A DNA stretch of 64,000 nt from Vombatus ursinus (GCF_900497805.2 NW_020954611.1:7011908-7075907); one strand, 5' to 3'. Counted from the first letter of the stretch, positions 22,051 through 34,034 are shown. The notes: a model not told the origin generated them from the sequence alone. Program-made: numbers and translations.

Positions 22051-22289
22051 CTTAAAACAGGGGTATTCTCATTCCTGTTAAGGTATATCTTTGAGAAAGA
22101 ATTACTTCCTCTTGAGCCTTCAGATGCAAAATGAGTCTTAATTAAGAACAACAACAAAAAAAGTCATCCCAATTCCTCAATGTTTTCCCTTGATTTTCAA
22201 TGGTCTATAACTCTATACCAATTATCATCTTTTCCAGTGCCACCTTCCCCAACCTTCCTTGCCCCAGCTTATCATCCGAAACAAAGTAT

Positions 22290-22680
22290 AACCCTGCTTA
22301 TAAGATCTTGAGCAAGTTATTCAACTTCTAGAAAACTCAGGGGCTTTTTTGTTTTGTTTCGTTTTTGGTTGCTATTTAGTTGTTTCAGTCTTATCTGACT
22401 TTTTGTGACCTCATTTGGAATTCTCTTGGCAGAGATATCATGGTTTGCCATTTCCTTCTCCAGCTCATTTTACAGATGGAGAAACTGAGGCAAACAGGAT
22501 TAAGTGACTTGTCTAGGCTCATATAGATAGTAAGTATCTGAGGCTGGATTTGAATTCACAAAGAGTTTTCCAGACTGCAGGCCTGACACTGCCCGAGACT
22601 CAGTTTATTCATCTGTAAAATGAAGGGATTGTATTTAATGAGCTCCAAAATACCTCCCTTCTAAAATGCCATATTATTTT
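22290..22680 (+). repeat. MIR SINE split by an antisense MAR1
   Basis: Sense MIR left part 22290-22345 ('gatcttgagcaagttattc') resumes at about 22590 ('gagactcagtttattcatct', 'tctaaaatgccatattattt'). Confidence 0.65.
22350..22588 (-). mobile_element. MAR1-like CORE-SINE, antisense
   Basis: 'gttgtttcagtcttatctg' tail, 'tggtttgccatttccttctc', 'cagctcattttacagatgga', 'ctggatttgaattcac': reversed BovB-type tail, CORE and box B in order. Confidence 0.8.
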
Positions 22681-22734
22681 GTAGTATGATCTTTCTCCTT
22701 TTTCTGGAATAGCATTCCTTCTCAACTCCATCCT

Positions 22735-23139
22735 TCATTTCTCTCTCCTACTTCTATCTTCACACACTGCAGAGAGGTAGTGGAGGGAGAGCCAATATAT
22801 TCTTGCACCTGTCTCATCAGACTGGTAGCCAGCTGGTCCTCCTGAGGTAATTGGGAAAAGGGCACCTACATGCCTGTGCCTACTTTCATCATTTCTGATG
22901 AGATTCTTACCCAGAAAGGCATAATGGGAAATCATCCCTGAGGGAGGCCTTATTTCCTCTTGGAAAGCACTGGTTTGCATTGGTTTCCTTTGTGTGTGAA
23001 GATCAGCTACTGAATGAGTATTGTCGATATATTCAAGACTGAGTGATGGGTCAGAAGTCCTTTCCATACCCAGTATATGTAAGAAATCAAATCTGCAGCT
23101 GCAATTTTCAGTGTGGAGGTATTTGAAACTCAGTTTCAC
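22735..23139 (-). other. 134-codon open frame of unknown meaning
   Basis: The minus strand stays open from an ATG at 23139 to a stop at 22735. The predicted protein is mixed in composition (N-terminal CSCRFDFLHILGMERTSDPS; arginine- and serine-rich C-terminus RYLSA-like region ending DRSRREK), with no signal peptide, membrane segment or domain I can name. It lies in a stretch free of recognised repeats, unlike the other long frames here, which cross SINEs or simple repeats. Chance is still plausible for a frame of this length in 64 kb. Confidence 0.25.
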
Positions 23140-23439
23140 TGCCTCCCAGGCAACCTCATACCTTCAGAAAACAAGAGGAATCTTGGGTTTGCCTTTTTAG
23201 CCTTTAATAATTGCCCCAGGGGTTAGTCTGTCTGCTGGGGGCCGTTTTTCAGTACCTCATTAGCTGTCCTATAATATTAAAATTGGGGAGGGGTTTGAAA
23301 CTGAAGGCTGCCAAGCTTGGCCCTAAGAAAAGATGAGAACATACACCTTTCTCTCTTAAAAGGGAAGGACTATAGGTGTGGACCACTGTATACATTATTG
23401 CATTTAATTGATGCATTGGTTAGTTTTGTTAAGCTGCTC

Positions 23440-23632
23440 TGCCTTTCTCTGTCTCTCTGTCTCTCTGTCTCCCTCTCCCCTCTCTCACCCTCTCTCTCTC
23501 CCTCCCTCCTTCTCCCCTCTTTCTCCTTCTCCCTCCCCCTCTCTCTCCCTCTCTCTCCCTCCCTCCCCCCTCTTTCTCCTTTTTTCTTTCTGTCTCTATC
23601 TCTATCTCTGTCTCTGTCTCTCTCATACACAC
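23440..23632. repeat. CT-rich polypyrimidine tract
   Basis: Irregular CTCTCC/CTGTCT repeats. Serine/leucine-rich plus-strand frames and arginine/glutamate-rich minus-strand frames across it are artefacts. Confidence 0.9.
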
Positions 23633-23702
23633 AAGGAATGTCTCACTGGGTAAAAGACAGGAGAGATAGACTCAGAAATCAGTATTATAAAAATGAAATA
23701 TA

Positions 23703-23888
23703 AGGATAGAGACTGGACCTATGATTTCCCTGGTGTGTGGAACTCCTGACTGGAGAAGCTCCCTCTACCAAAGCAAGTCAGCAACTTCTAATCCTAGAGA
23801 ATTGCCTAGAAATCTGAGAGCTTAAGTGACTCATGCAGTCATACAACCAGTGTGTTACCTGAGGTTATACTTCAATACAGGTCAGTCA
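23703..23888 (-). repeat. MIR-like SINE, variant with extra module
   Basis: 'actggacctatgatttccc', 'tccctctaccaaagcaagtc', 'tcctagagaattgcctagaa': same module as at 2.04, 32.73 and 47.97 kb. Confidence 0.6.
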
Positions 23889-24084
23889 TTTTTTTTAAAG
23901 CTCTAATTTTTTTTTAAAATAAAAAATATAAGAAGTTGGGCTTAACTTCAATTGTACAGAATTTTCCTTTCTGACTACCTTACTTTTGGTTTATCTTCTG
24001 GTCCCCCATGCAGAGGTTGCTTGAATATTATGAAAGGCAATGTAGTGCTAGAGAAAAACAAAAAACAAAACACCAAACACAAAA

Positions 24085-24330
24085 GAAAACATAGCACTAG
24101 GCACAGAGCCAGAAAGCCTGAGCTTAAGTTTTAACTCTGCCACTAACTCCCTTTGGTGCCTTCAGTAAGTCCTCAGTCTCAGTTTTCTTATCTGTAAAAT
24201 GAAGATAATCCTGTCACTAGCTACCTCATACAGTTATCTAAAAAATCAAATAAGATAATGTATGTCCAGCATCTTATAATGCTAAAGTGCTTTTATAAAC
24301 ATGAATGATTATTTTGCTATTAATTCCTAA
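24085..24330 (+). repeat. MIR SINE
   Basis: 'tctgccactaactccctttg', 'ttttcttatctgtaaaatga', 'ctacctcatacagttatct', 'aaagtgcttttataaacatg'. Confidence 0.8.
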
Positions 24331-25035
24331 AGTAAACATATTTTAGGTTATGACATAAAATTGTTAATATAATTCTTAATATGACAGAAATTGTTAATAC
24401 TAAATGTAATATGGACTGCCACTCCCTTAAAGTATCCTAGTAATGTCACAATTTCAGTTAAGTCCTAGCATTCCTGCTCTTAAGCTAATTACCCTAGGTT
24501 ACTTTGAGCTGAACCACACCCCAAGTCCTCCCACCTTGGGATTTTGCCATGTAAAGGAACCCAGCTTGAATTGGATCTCAGCTTCTGATGTCCTTGTCCC
24601 CTTCCATTGGGATTCTTGGCATGAAGAGCAAAATGGTTAGAATGAAGTGGTTTTCCTTGCCCAGATTGCCAAGGGTCACTGGGGTCTCATGCTACCTCAC
24701 CTATTTCCTCCCCCTCTCCTCCTATAACTGGAAAAACTTTTTCATGAATCTCTTTGGTTGGGAAATCCACTGGACACCTCCTAGGGTGGCATTTTTACTA
24801 CCCTGTTATCTCAGTTAAAGATGCTTTATTCCTCAACTCATGGCTTTGATTTATTTTAGGACTTAACAATTGGCTACTAGAGAAAGAGATGAAGATTACA
24901 AATTAGCTCAAAAGTTGAGCAAAGGAGAGAAAAGTTTAAAAAATGTGAAAGATGATCAAGGTATAATGAAAAGGTCACTGGCTTCAGAATCAGAAGGTCA
25001 AATCTCAGTTTGGACAAATCAATTAACCTGAATTA
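24331..25035. other. Unassigned sequence
   Basis: No gene or clear repeat. A MIR scrap may lie at 24960-25040 ('gaaaaggtcactggcttcag'). Confidence 0.4.
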
Positions 25036-25039
25036 GAAT

Positions 25040-25135
25040 GTAAGTTCTTTGAGGACAGACATTATCTTGCTATTTAACATTTATGTAGCCACTGCTTTTC
25101 ATACTGCCTGGTACAAATTTGACTTAAGACATGCT
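25040..25135 (+). repeat. L2 LINE 3' end
   Basis: 'aatgtaagttctttgaggac' and 'ttcatactgcctggtacaaa'. Confidence 0.7.
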
Positions 25136-25139
25136 TTTT

Positions 25140-26130
25140 CACTCACCTGGATAGCCATGCAGCACTCAGTTTATCCAGCTATCTTCACTCTTACTCCATG
25201 AACAACCCACCTCCTTTTCTAATCATGCATTTCTTGACTACTTCTTTTATGACACCTTGGGTATATGATTCATCATGGGCAATATGCTGCAGTCTATTTA
25301 TGTCTCCCATGTGTCCTTCCATTTCCCTTTGGATGATTTACAATATTGATTCCTTGGATATTGCTATTTTCCATGATTCTGAGCCAGATGGTATCACTGA
25401 AGGAAGATTGGAGTTAAAATATGGGATTTTGTTTTGGAGAGATTCTTAGAGTTATTGAAAGCATGACACAACTTCCCAAATTAAATCCAACTTGGTTTCT
25501 TTTACCAAATGAATTCTGGGTCCAATTCCTCATCCACTGGCAGCATATGTCCAAGATATGTGAACTAACAGACCAATTCCATGGACTTTCACTCCAACTT
25601 CATATCATAGTCTGGGCGAAAAGAATTCTTCATCCACTTGATTTTTGTGTACACAGAGAATGACAGCAAATTCAAGTTTTTGAGTTATTCTCAATCTCAT
25701 TTAGGAGGCTGGGCAACATGCTGGGGCTTGATGCCATCAGCACAAAGTCATTCATGAAGAGGAGCATGGAGGACCTCCCTATCTATATGAAATTCATGTT
25801 CTATTTGGATTCTACACTGGAAATTCTCACTAATGGCAAGCAAGAGTTTCCCTGTTCTATGTTTAAATTGACGATAACCATGGGATGATCAAACAAGTTC
25901 TTTCTGATGCAGCTCACAAGGAGTGATTTTAGCACAAACATTGCAAACATCTTGTTAGAGAAGAACCTTTTAAGGCACCGTCTTGCTCTATGTGATAAAA
26001 TGCTTTTTTAGGGTCAACAAATAATTAGCACTATGGCATCTTGTACCTTTCAATCAAAGATGTGAATGCAAAGTCATGGCCTGCTATGAAAATCACTTGT
26101 GAAAGTCTACCAGTTCTTTTCTTATATTTC
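25140..26130 (-). mobile_element. RTE-clade LINE, RT to C-terminal part, antisense
   Basis: Translating the minus strand in shifting frames gives RTE reverse-transcriptase features: 'LLFVDPKKAFYHIEQD' (motif A block, consensus FVDYKKAFDSVEQNA) near 25990-26040 and 'MLPVDEELDPEF' downstream (consensus YLGHMLSVDEELDPEL). The order on the minus strand is correct, so this is one decayed copy rather than scrambled pieces. Many stops; not coding. Confidence 0.75.
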
Positions 26131-26832
26131 AACAAGGTTGTTTTCCATATGCATATAAATTATTATCATAATGATGGTATAGAGAAGAGAAAGTAAATAC
26201 ACCACTTACAAGTGACTGAAGAATTATGACATTGGGCCATTGATATTAATTTATATACAATTTTAATTGGCTGTATTGATATTTAACACTAAGTATATAA
26301 TAAATCATTTTAAAGACTTTAGATAGGTAATTATTATAGGTAGTGTAGTATGTTAAAAGTATGTGCATAGTCCTTGATATAACCTCTATTACTGTTTTCA
26401 GATGAAATAGCATCCATTATTTTCACCAGACATGTTATACGTTCTCAGCCTTCAGGTATCTTGAGAATTGAACCCTCTGTGCCTTTAGCAACGTATCACT
26501 TCGAGCATACGCTTGTCTCTTTACACTTGACCCTCCCTGTCTAGCTTCTCTTCCAATTTTTTTTCCCTATCAGGAACTTTGAGGTTAAGGTCAAAGAGTG
26601 TTAACTGCCCTGCCATTTATGGAGAAAAATGGATATTGTAGAAGTCTTGTCAGATTTTTTTTGTCTATTGTCCTCTGCAGTTTCCTCTTAATGTTCTTGT
26701 AATGATCTGGATTAATTGTGTCTCATGCTAAGTTTTCTACAAACTTATTCTTTCCCTCCATTACTTTTTATTGGTTATAAGGCAATACTTTCACATAATT
26801 ATCCACCATTGTCCTCCATAAAATTTTACAAT
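26131..26832. other. Unassigned AT-rich sequence
   Basis: No repeat recognised with confidence. Confidence 0.4.
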
Positions 26833-26894
26833 AAACCAATCAATAAGCAAATATTAAGCACCTACTATGCAGTGAACAGTATAGACATAGTCAA
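26833..26894 (-). repeat. L2 LINE 3' end fragment, antisense
   Basis: 'aatattaagcacctactatg' then decay; immediately followed by a second antisense L2 end that the L1 interrupts. Confidence 0.65.
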
Positions 26895-26907
26895 TCAATA
26901 AGCATTT
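26895..26907. repeat. Target-site duplication, left copy
   Basis: 13 bp, TCAATAAGCATTT, identical to 30133-30145 on the other side of the L1. Confidence 0.85.
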
Positions 26908-29900
26908 TTTAAATTTATTATTATTTATTAATTTATTTTGATTTATCAACAATCACTTCTACATGCTTTTGAGTTTAAAATTTTTCTCCCCTTTCCTCCG
27001 CATCACCCTCTCCAAGACAGCGCACAATCTGATACAGGCTATACATATACATTCCTATTAAACATATTTTCACATTAGTGATGTTGTAAGTAAGAATTAG
27101 AATCAGTAGGAAGAACCACCAGAAAGAGGAAACAAAACTTAACAGAAGAAAAAAAATAGCAAATAGTATGCTTCGATCTGCATTCAAGCTCCATAGCTCT
27201 TTCTTTGCATATGGAGAGCATTTTCCATCATGAGGCCTTTGGAGATGTCTTAGATCCTTGTATTGCTAAGAAGGGTTAAGTTCATCAATATTAGTCAATG
27301 TACAACATGACTGTTCTTGGTTCTGCTTGCTTCACTCAGCATCAGACCATACAAGTCTTTCTAGATTTTTCTGAAGTCAGCCTGTTCATCATTTCTTACA
27401 GCACAATAGTATTCCATTACATTCATATACCACAACTTGTTCAGCCATTCCCCAATTGATGGGCATCCTCTCAATTTCCAATTCTTTGCCACCACAAAAA
27501 GAGCTGCTATAAATATTTTTGTATATGTGGGCCCTTTTCCCATTTGTATGATCTCTTTGGGATATAGCCCTAGAAGTGCTATTGCTGGGGCAAAGGGTAT
27601 GCACATTTTTATAGCCCTTTGGGCATAGTTCCAAATTGCTCTCCAAAATGGTTAGATCATTTCACAACTCCACCAACAATGCATTAGTGTTCCAATTTTC
27701 CCACATCTTCTCCAACATTTATCATTTTCTTGTTTTGTCATCTTTGCTAATCTGATAGGTGTGATGTGGTATCTCAGAGTTGTTTTGATTTGCATTTCTC
27801 TAATCAATAGAGATTTAGAGCATTTTTTCATATGGCTATAGATGGTTTTCATTTCTTCATCTGAGAACTGCCTGTTCATATCCTTTGACCATTTATCAAT
27901 TGGGGAATGACTTGTATTCTTATAAATTTGACTTAATTCTCTATATATTTTAGAAGTGAGGCCGTTATCAGAGAGACTGGTTGTAAAAATTCTTTCCCAA
28001 TTTTCTACCTTCCTTCTAATCTTAGTTGCATTGGCTTTGTTTGTGCAAAAACTTTTCAATTTAATGTGATCAAAATTATCTATTTTGCTTTTCGTAATGT
28101 TCTCTATCTCCTATTTGGTCACGAATTCTTCTGTTCTCCATAAATCTGATAGGTAAACTATTCCTTGCTCTCCCAGTTTGCTTACAGTATCAGCCTTTAT
28201 ATCTAAATCATGAACCCATTTTGACTTTATTTTGGTATATGATGTGAGATTTTGATCAATGCCTAGTTTCTACCATACTCTTTCCAGTTTTCCCAGCAGT
28301 TTTTTTCCAAACAGTGAGTTCTTATCCCAGAAACTGGGGTCTTTGGGTTTGTCAAATAATAGATTATTATAGTCATTGACAACTGTGTCTTGCATACTTA
28401 ACCTATTCCACTGATCCACCACTCTATTTCTTAGCCAGTACCAAGCAGTTTTGATGATTGCTGCTTTATAATACAAATTAAGATCTGGAATGGCTAGGCC
28501 ACCTTCCCCTGCATTTCTTTTCATTAGTTCCCTTGATATTCTGGACCTTTTGTTCTTCCAAATGAATCTTGTTATTATTTTTTCTTATTCTATAAAATAA
28601 TTTTTGGTAGTTTGATTAGTATGGCACTGAATGAGTAAATTAGCTTAGATAGAATTGTCATTTTTCTTATATTAGCTCGGCCTACCCATGAGCAGCTGAC
28701 GTTTTTCCAATTATTTAGATCTGACTTTATTTGTGTGAAAAGTGTTTTGCAATTGTGTTCATATAGTTCCTGAGTTTGTTTCAGTAGGTAGACTCCTAAA
28801 TATTTTGTAATGTCTACTGTGAGTTTAAATGGAATTTCTCTATCTATCTCTTGCTGTTGGGGTAATATATAGAAATGCTGATGATTTATGTGGGTTTATT
28901 TTATATCATGCAACTTTGCTAAAGTTGTTTATTATTTCAAGTAGTTTTTTACTTGATTCTCTGGGATTCTCTAAGTATATCATCATGTCATCTGCAAAGA
29001 GTGATAACTCTGTTTTTTCTTTGCCTATTCTAATACCTTCAATTTCTTTTTCTTCTCTTATTGCTAAAGCTAATGTTTCCAGTACAATATTGAACAACAG
29101 TGGTGATAATGGACATCCTTGTTTCACCCCCAATCTTATTAGAAATGCTTCTAGCTTGTCCCCATTACATATGATGCTTGCTGAAGATTTTAGGTAGGTG
29201 CTAATTATTATTTTATGGAAGACTCTATTTATTCCTATGCTCTCTAGTGTTTTTAATAGGAATGGGTGTTGTATTTTGTCAACAGATTTTTCTGCATCTA
29301 TTGAGATGATCATATGGTTTCTGTTAGTTTTGGTGTTGATATGGTCAATTGTGCTGATAGTTTTTCTAATATTGAACCAGCCCTTCATTCCTGGTATAAA
29401 TCCTACCTGGTCATAGTGTATTATTCTTGTGATAAGTTGCTGTAATCTATTTGCTAATATTTTATTTAAAATTTTTGCATCTATATTCATTAGGGAAATT
29501 GGTCTATAATTTTCTTTCTCTTTTTTGACTCTTCCTGGTTTAGGTATCAGTACCATATTTGTATCATAAAAAGAATTTGGTAAGACTCCTTCACCTATTT
29601 TCCCAAACACTCTATATGGTATTGGAATTAATTGTTCTTTAAATGTTTGATAAAATTCACATATAAATCCATCTGGCCCTGGAGATTTTTTTCCTAGGGA
29701 GTTCATCAATGGCTTGTTCAATTACTTTTTCTGAGATGGGGTTTTAAAGTATTTTACTTCCTCTTCCGTTAATCTGGGCAATTTAGATTTTTGTAAATAT
29801 GTATCCATTTCACTAAGATTGTAAAATTTGTTGGCCTACAGTTGGGCAAAATAGTTCCTAATTATTGTTTTAATTTCCTCTTCCTTGGTGGTAGATTCAC

Positions 29901-30132
29901 CTTTTTCATTCTTGATACTAGTAATTTGGTTTTCTGTTTTCTTTTTTCTTTTTTCTTTTTTTAATTAGATTAACCAAAGGTTTATCTATTTTATTGGTTT
30001 TTTCATAAAACCAGCTCTTAGTTTTATTTATTAGTTCAATAGTTTTCTTAATTTCAATTTTATTAATTTTTCCTTTGGTTTTCAATATTTCTAATTTTGT
30101 GTTTAATTGAGGATTTTTAATTTGTTCTTTTT
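26908..30132 (-). mobile_element. L1 LINE, 5'-truncated, antisense, 3.2 kb
   Basis: The element reads from 30132 down to 26908 on the minus strand: ORF2 from the linker between endonuclease and reverse transcriptase, the full RT, the C-terminal region, a 3' UTR (with 'ggtggttcttcctactgatt'), and an A-rich tail next to 26908. A perfect 13-bp duplication flanks it. ORF2 is broken into several open blocks in different frames (30154-29918, 29721-28906, 28524-28270, 28059-27652 and 27646-27361), so it cannot make a full protein. It is the youngest-looking LINE in the window. Confidence 0.95.
28906..29721 (-). pseudogene. L1 ORF2p reverse-transcriptase core (open block)
   Basis: A 271-codon block of L1 ORF2, the LINE endonuclease/reverse transcriptase that copies L1 RNA at a nicked target. 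Residues 13-19 SPGPDGF and 72-79 YRPISLMN precede the palm. Motif A is [10 protein letters not shown] (140-149; usual form IDAEKAFDK), motif [11 protein letters not shown] (201-210), and motif C FADD (242-245), so all three catalytic aspartates (142, 244, 245) are present. The endonuclease is absent because of 5' truncation, and frames change on both sides, so this is an open remnant of a dead gene. The ATG used for numbering is internal and is not a real start. Confidence 0.9.
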
Positions 30133-30440
30133 TCAATAAGCATTTATTAAGCATCTACTATATACCCTGCACTAGACTAGGTGCTGAGGATACAAAAAGA
30201 GGCAAAAGATGATTCCTGCCCTCAAGGAGCTTACAATCTAATGGAAGAGACAAGTAAACAAATATGCAAAAACAAGATATATTCAGGATAAATAAGAAAT
30301 AACTAAAAGAGGGAAGGCACTAGAATTAAGAGATATTGGGAAAAGCTTTCTATAGATGATGAGATTTTAGTTAGGACTTAAAGGAAGCTAGGGAAGTCAA
30401 TAGATGACAGCCAGAGAAAATTCTCAGAGCCAAGTCTTAT
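30133..30440 (-). repeat. L2 LINE 3' region, antisense
   Basis: 'catttattaagcatctacta', 'gatacaaaaagaggcaaaag', 'tcaaggagcttacaatctaa', 'gggaaggcactagaattaag', 'ggacttaaaggaagctaggg': long, well-preserved reversed L2 3' UTR. Its extreme 3' end served as the L1 target, and the first bases are the right-hand target duplication (30133-30145). Confidence 0.85.
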
Positions 30441-31780
30441 TCATGGAACAGCATAATAATGACAAGTATACGTAGAACTTGGGAATACTCAGCCCACACT
30501 TGGTATTTTGTTCTCCTTATGATGATTGAATTTCTTTAAATAGGTCAGATTAGAGTCACCTCAGTTGTACACTGTATCTTCTCATCTTTCTTCTAATTTA
30601 TTTTTTTTTAATTTGAATCTTTGCTTTAACAAGTTGGCTGTCTAAATCTAAACACAGAGCTGATTTGGAAATGGTACCAACATTGGTCACCAGTCTTTTC
30701 CTGGATGTTAAGATAATCAGCTCAATTTATTGTGCCTAGAGGAGGCCTCAGAGCCCATCTAGTCTAACCCTTTCTTTTTGAAAATAAGGAAACTGAGGCC
30801 CAGGGAGTTTAAATGACTTGACAGAGGTCACATGGGTAATATTTTCAAATTTTTGTGTTGTGTGATATTAAACAGTGCTCACCATATATATGTACGCAAG
30901 CATTCTTCCCTATGCACACTTTTGCATTGAAGTCACTGTGTATTGAAGAGTATGTTGATTCAATTTCAGGGAGGAGTTGTCTTATCAAGTTTATAATGAA
31001 CTTTTCTTTTTTTTGAATTTTTCTACCACCTCACTCCCCACCCATATATTGACACATAAGCTTCAATGATCCCCACATTGACCTTTTCACTGATGCTCAT
31101 CCTGATCACTGAGATACAAAATGATGTCATTACATGAAATGTTGTTTACTTCTGCCTTTAGACACACACAGTAAAATCAACTCTACTAATTCCCAGACTT
31201 GACTCTCCAAAGAGAACCTGCAAGCAATTCTTCTATAAGCTACATATCACTGGTGAAATGAGGGTAAAAATACTTACCCTTCAGTGTTGTTATCAAGAAA
31301 TGTCTTTGGAAGCCTTAAAGTACTTCATAAATGCGATGTAGTAGAAGGAAGATGAGGAGGAGGAGGAGGAAGAAGAGTTGTAAAGACCTGTGGGCAAGGA
31401 TATTCTAGAACCAGTAACCAGTTCAGAAGAGCCCCTATTATTAAATTTTTGGTGTGAACTTTTACACCTTGGGAATTCACAAGGGCTACCTATCAGTGCT
31501 TGATTTATTGTTTTCTTGTTGGTCTAGATTTAAGAAAAGTGATGGAGAAAATGTTAATGATGAAGATTCAATTTAAAAGTGTGCCATGCTACATCCTTCC
31601 CCAAACCACCAAGACATTTGTTAAATATTTACCAGCACATCCATGTCTGTAGGCAAAGCAACAAGCCATACCATACAGATAGCCAGAGAAACTACAGGGA
31701 GAATGTCAACAAAGGAGTGATTAGAGTATCACTAATGAGCATGAACAGACTTGTATCAATTTTGTATTTTGTTTTATCCC
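30441..31780. other. Mostly unassigned, with one MIR
   Basis: Apart from an antisense MIR-like copy at 30740-30845 ('cccatctagtctaacccttt', 'ggaaactgaggcccaggg') and a GAG-rich stretch at 31348-31376, nothing is recognised. Confidence 0.45.
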
Positions 31781-31784
31781 CCTA

Positions 31785-31905
31785 AACTTATTGGAATATA
31801 AGTTCCTCAAGGGCAGGGACTGTTTTGTTTTTGCTGTTGTATCTCTAGCATAGAACATAATTTCTTGCACATAATTGATGCTTAATAAACTTCTGTTAAA
31901 TTGAA
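31785..31905 (+). repeat. L2 LINE 3' end
   Basis: 'ttcctcaagggcagggactg', 'ttgatgcttaataaacttct'. Confidence 0.75.
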
Positions 31906-32395
31906 CTGATTTAAGCCACACTAGAGGCAGCATCTGATATATGAGCCTCCTACAGTGTATAACTATAAGGAACTAAGGCTATAAAGGCTAATTGGGAGGC
32001 TTGCTCAGAGGCAATAATTATTTTCCATAAATTCAGTTGTGAGTCCTATTTGTTTTCTTTGATCTATATATAAATCCATTCACTCTCTGAGTTTTGTAAA
32101 TGGTGTGCTTCAAGGGGAATTGGTTCCAACACACCACCAGGTACTGTCAGAAAGTAAAGTTCCTAGACTTCCTGGGGTGAGGGCAATGAGTCAGAGAAGG
32201 GAGAAGATCCCCCAAAGTATTCCCGAACCTATTATTTCATGTGAGAGCCTCAGGCCTTTGCCATCATATAGGGTCATCAGAATCATAAACTTAGAGAAAA
32301 TTCCAGTATTTAGGTCTTATTTCCAACCAGTATTTGGGCCTGAGATAATGAAGAAAAAAAGAGCAGTGTGCAAATTATGGTGAAAAATTCTTAAG
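31906..32395. other. Unassigned sequence
   Basis: A 92-codon plus-strand frame (32105-32383) with no recognisable domain; not called as a gene. Confidence 0.4.
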
Positions 32396-32399
32396 GCTT

Positions 32400-32520
32400 T
32401 ACTGGATGACCCGAGGAGGGAGCTCTATTTTAGATTCCAGCCTGAATTTGTTGAGCTACCCTGAGTGAGTCATTTAATAACATCTGGTTTCCCTTCTGTG
32501 AAATGAGTTCTGCTTCTTAA
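32400..32520 (+). repeat. MIR SINE fragment
   Basis: 'ctaccctgagtgagtcattt', 'tttcccttctgtgaaatgag'. Confidence 0.55.
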
Positions 32521-32724
32521 CTCAGGGGTAGTAGAGGAGGCTTTGTGATAAAATAAGGAAAAAAATATCATCAGAGCTAAAATGTTGCTCAGAGGTTTTA
32601 AAGTATTTATTTGGAAAATAAATACTTTGGAAAACAAGACAATGAATGAATACATCTAGATGGAAAGTCTACGTAGATTACATGGTGCCTGTGTTGGAGG
32701 GCAGTAGCATCTACATAGGGATAG

Positions 32725-32905
32725 GGACTAGACCTGTGATTTTTCAACGATAGTGGAAACTCTCTCTACCAATGCAGGTTAGCTACTGTGCTACTTATAG
32801 ATGTAGAGCACCAAGAGGTCAAGTGATTTGCCCAAGGTCACACAACCACTATGTGTCAGAACTCAAACCCAGGTATTTACCAGGCTGGTTGGCTGGATAG
32901 CCACT
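32725..32905 (-). repeat. MIR-like SINE, variant with extra module
   Basis: 'gggactagacctgtgatttt', 'ctctctaccaatgcaggtta', 'tttgcccaaggtcacacaac', 'cagaactcaaacccaggta'. The clearest of the four copies sharing this module. Confidence 0.7.
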
Positions 32906-32944
32906 TTGCTATGCTTACTCTTAGCAACACCTCACCCTAGAGGA

Positions 32945-33145
32945 GATGGCATAAGGTTTAGAGTGAGAGAACTAGTGTGTGAGTCCTGGTTCTGCTCCTA
33001 ATTCCATGTGTGACCTTGATGAAGTCATCAATTCTCTGAGCCTGTTTCTCAATTTATAAAATGGAGTTAGGAAACTTGAGCTATCTACCTCATAGAACTG
33101 ACCTGAGGAAAGTGCTTTGGAAACTGTAATTTGCTATGTAAATAT
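32945..33145 (+). repeat. MIR SINE
   Basis: 'ttctgctcctaattccatgt', 'gaagtcatcaattctctgag', 'ctacctcatagaactgacct', 'aatttgctatgtaaatatga'. Confidence 0.75.
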
Positions 33146-33164
33146 GAATTGTTATCATCATTAT

Positions 33165-33425
33165 TGGGAGAGATTGATGTGTTTGATGCAGAGAGAACCC
33201 TGGACCTGCAGTCAAGAAGACCTAAGTTCAAATCTGACATCAGATACTTACTAGGTGGATGTCACTGGACAAGTCACTTAAGTTCCATCCACCTCAGTTT
33301 CCTCATCTATAAAATGGGGATAATAATGGCACTTACCTCCCAAGATTGTGAGGATCAGATGAGATAATATTTGTAAAGCACTTTGTGAACCATAAGAGTT
33401 ATATACATGTTAGCTATTATCTGTG
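33165..33425 (+). repeat. MIR SINE (THER1-type)
   Basis: 'cagtcaagaagacctaagtt', 'cctcagtttcctcatctata', 'gataatatttgtaaagcact', 'tacatgttagctattatctg'. Confidence 0.85.
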
Positions 33426-33768
33426 TTGTGAGCAAACAAGGGACAAGCACATGGCATCTGAATACACCCAGTGAATCTCAGTGACTGGGCTGTGTCCACA
33501 GTTGAAAGCACCTTGGTCATTTGAAGCCAGCTGATGCGGCTGAAGACAGTGAATCCATTTTGGTTATGTATCCCCTGGGTCCTCCTCTCCTGGGTGCTAC
33601 TTGCTTGACCAAAATTTGTGGAGTTTACTACATAGCTCTCAACAGTTTAGTAGCACAGATTAAAGTTGTTAGCAGTATCACCCAGAACCTACCTATGGGG
33701 CCACTATCTCACACTCCACAGGCAGTGCATGGGGAAATGAAGCTATACATCAACATACCTAATAAAGG
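33426..33768. other. Unassigned sequence
   Basis: An 83-codon plus-strand frame (33521-33772) shows no recognised domain. Confidence 0.4.
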
Positions 33769-33769
33769 A

Positions 33770-34030
33770 TAAAATTATAGGATTCTAACCTGGAATCAGG
33801 AAGACCTGAGTTCAAATCCAGCTGGGCATTTCCTAGCTGCATGACCCTGGGCAAGTCACTTAACTTGTTTGCCTCAATTTCCTCATCTATAAAATGGGAA
33901 TAATAATAGCACCTACCTCCTGGTGTTGTTATGAGGATCCAATGAGATAATTATTGCAAAGTACTTAGTACAGTGCTTGGCACATAGTAAGCACTATGTA
34001 AATGCTATTTATTAATAATAATAATAAAAC
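33770..34030 (+). repeat. MIR SINE (THER1-type) with (ATA)n end
   Basis: 'gacctgagttcaaatccagc', 'tgaccctgggcaagtcactt', 'gcacctacctcctggtgttg', 'agtgcttggcacatagtaag'; ends in a short ATA repeat. Confidence 0.9.
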
Positions 34031-34034
34031 ATTG

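Noticed and set aside
23317-23703. 128-codon Ser/Leu/Pro-rich frame and minus-strand Arg/Glu-rich frames
   Set aside because: Translation of a polypyrimidine tract.
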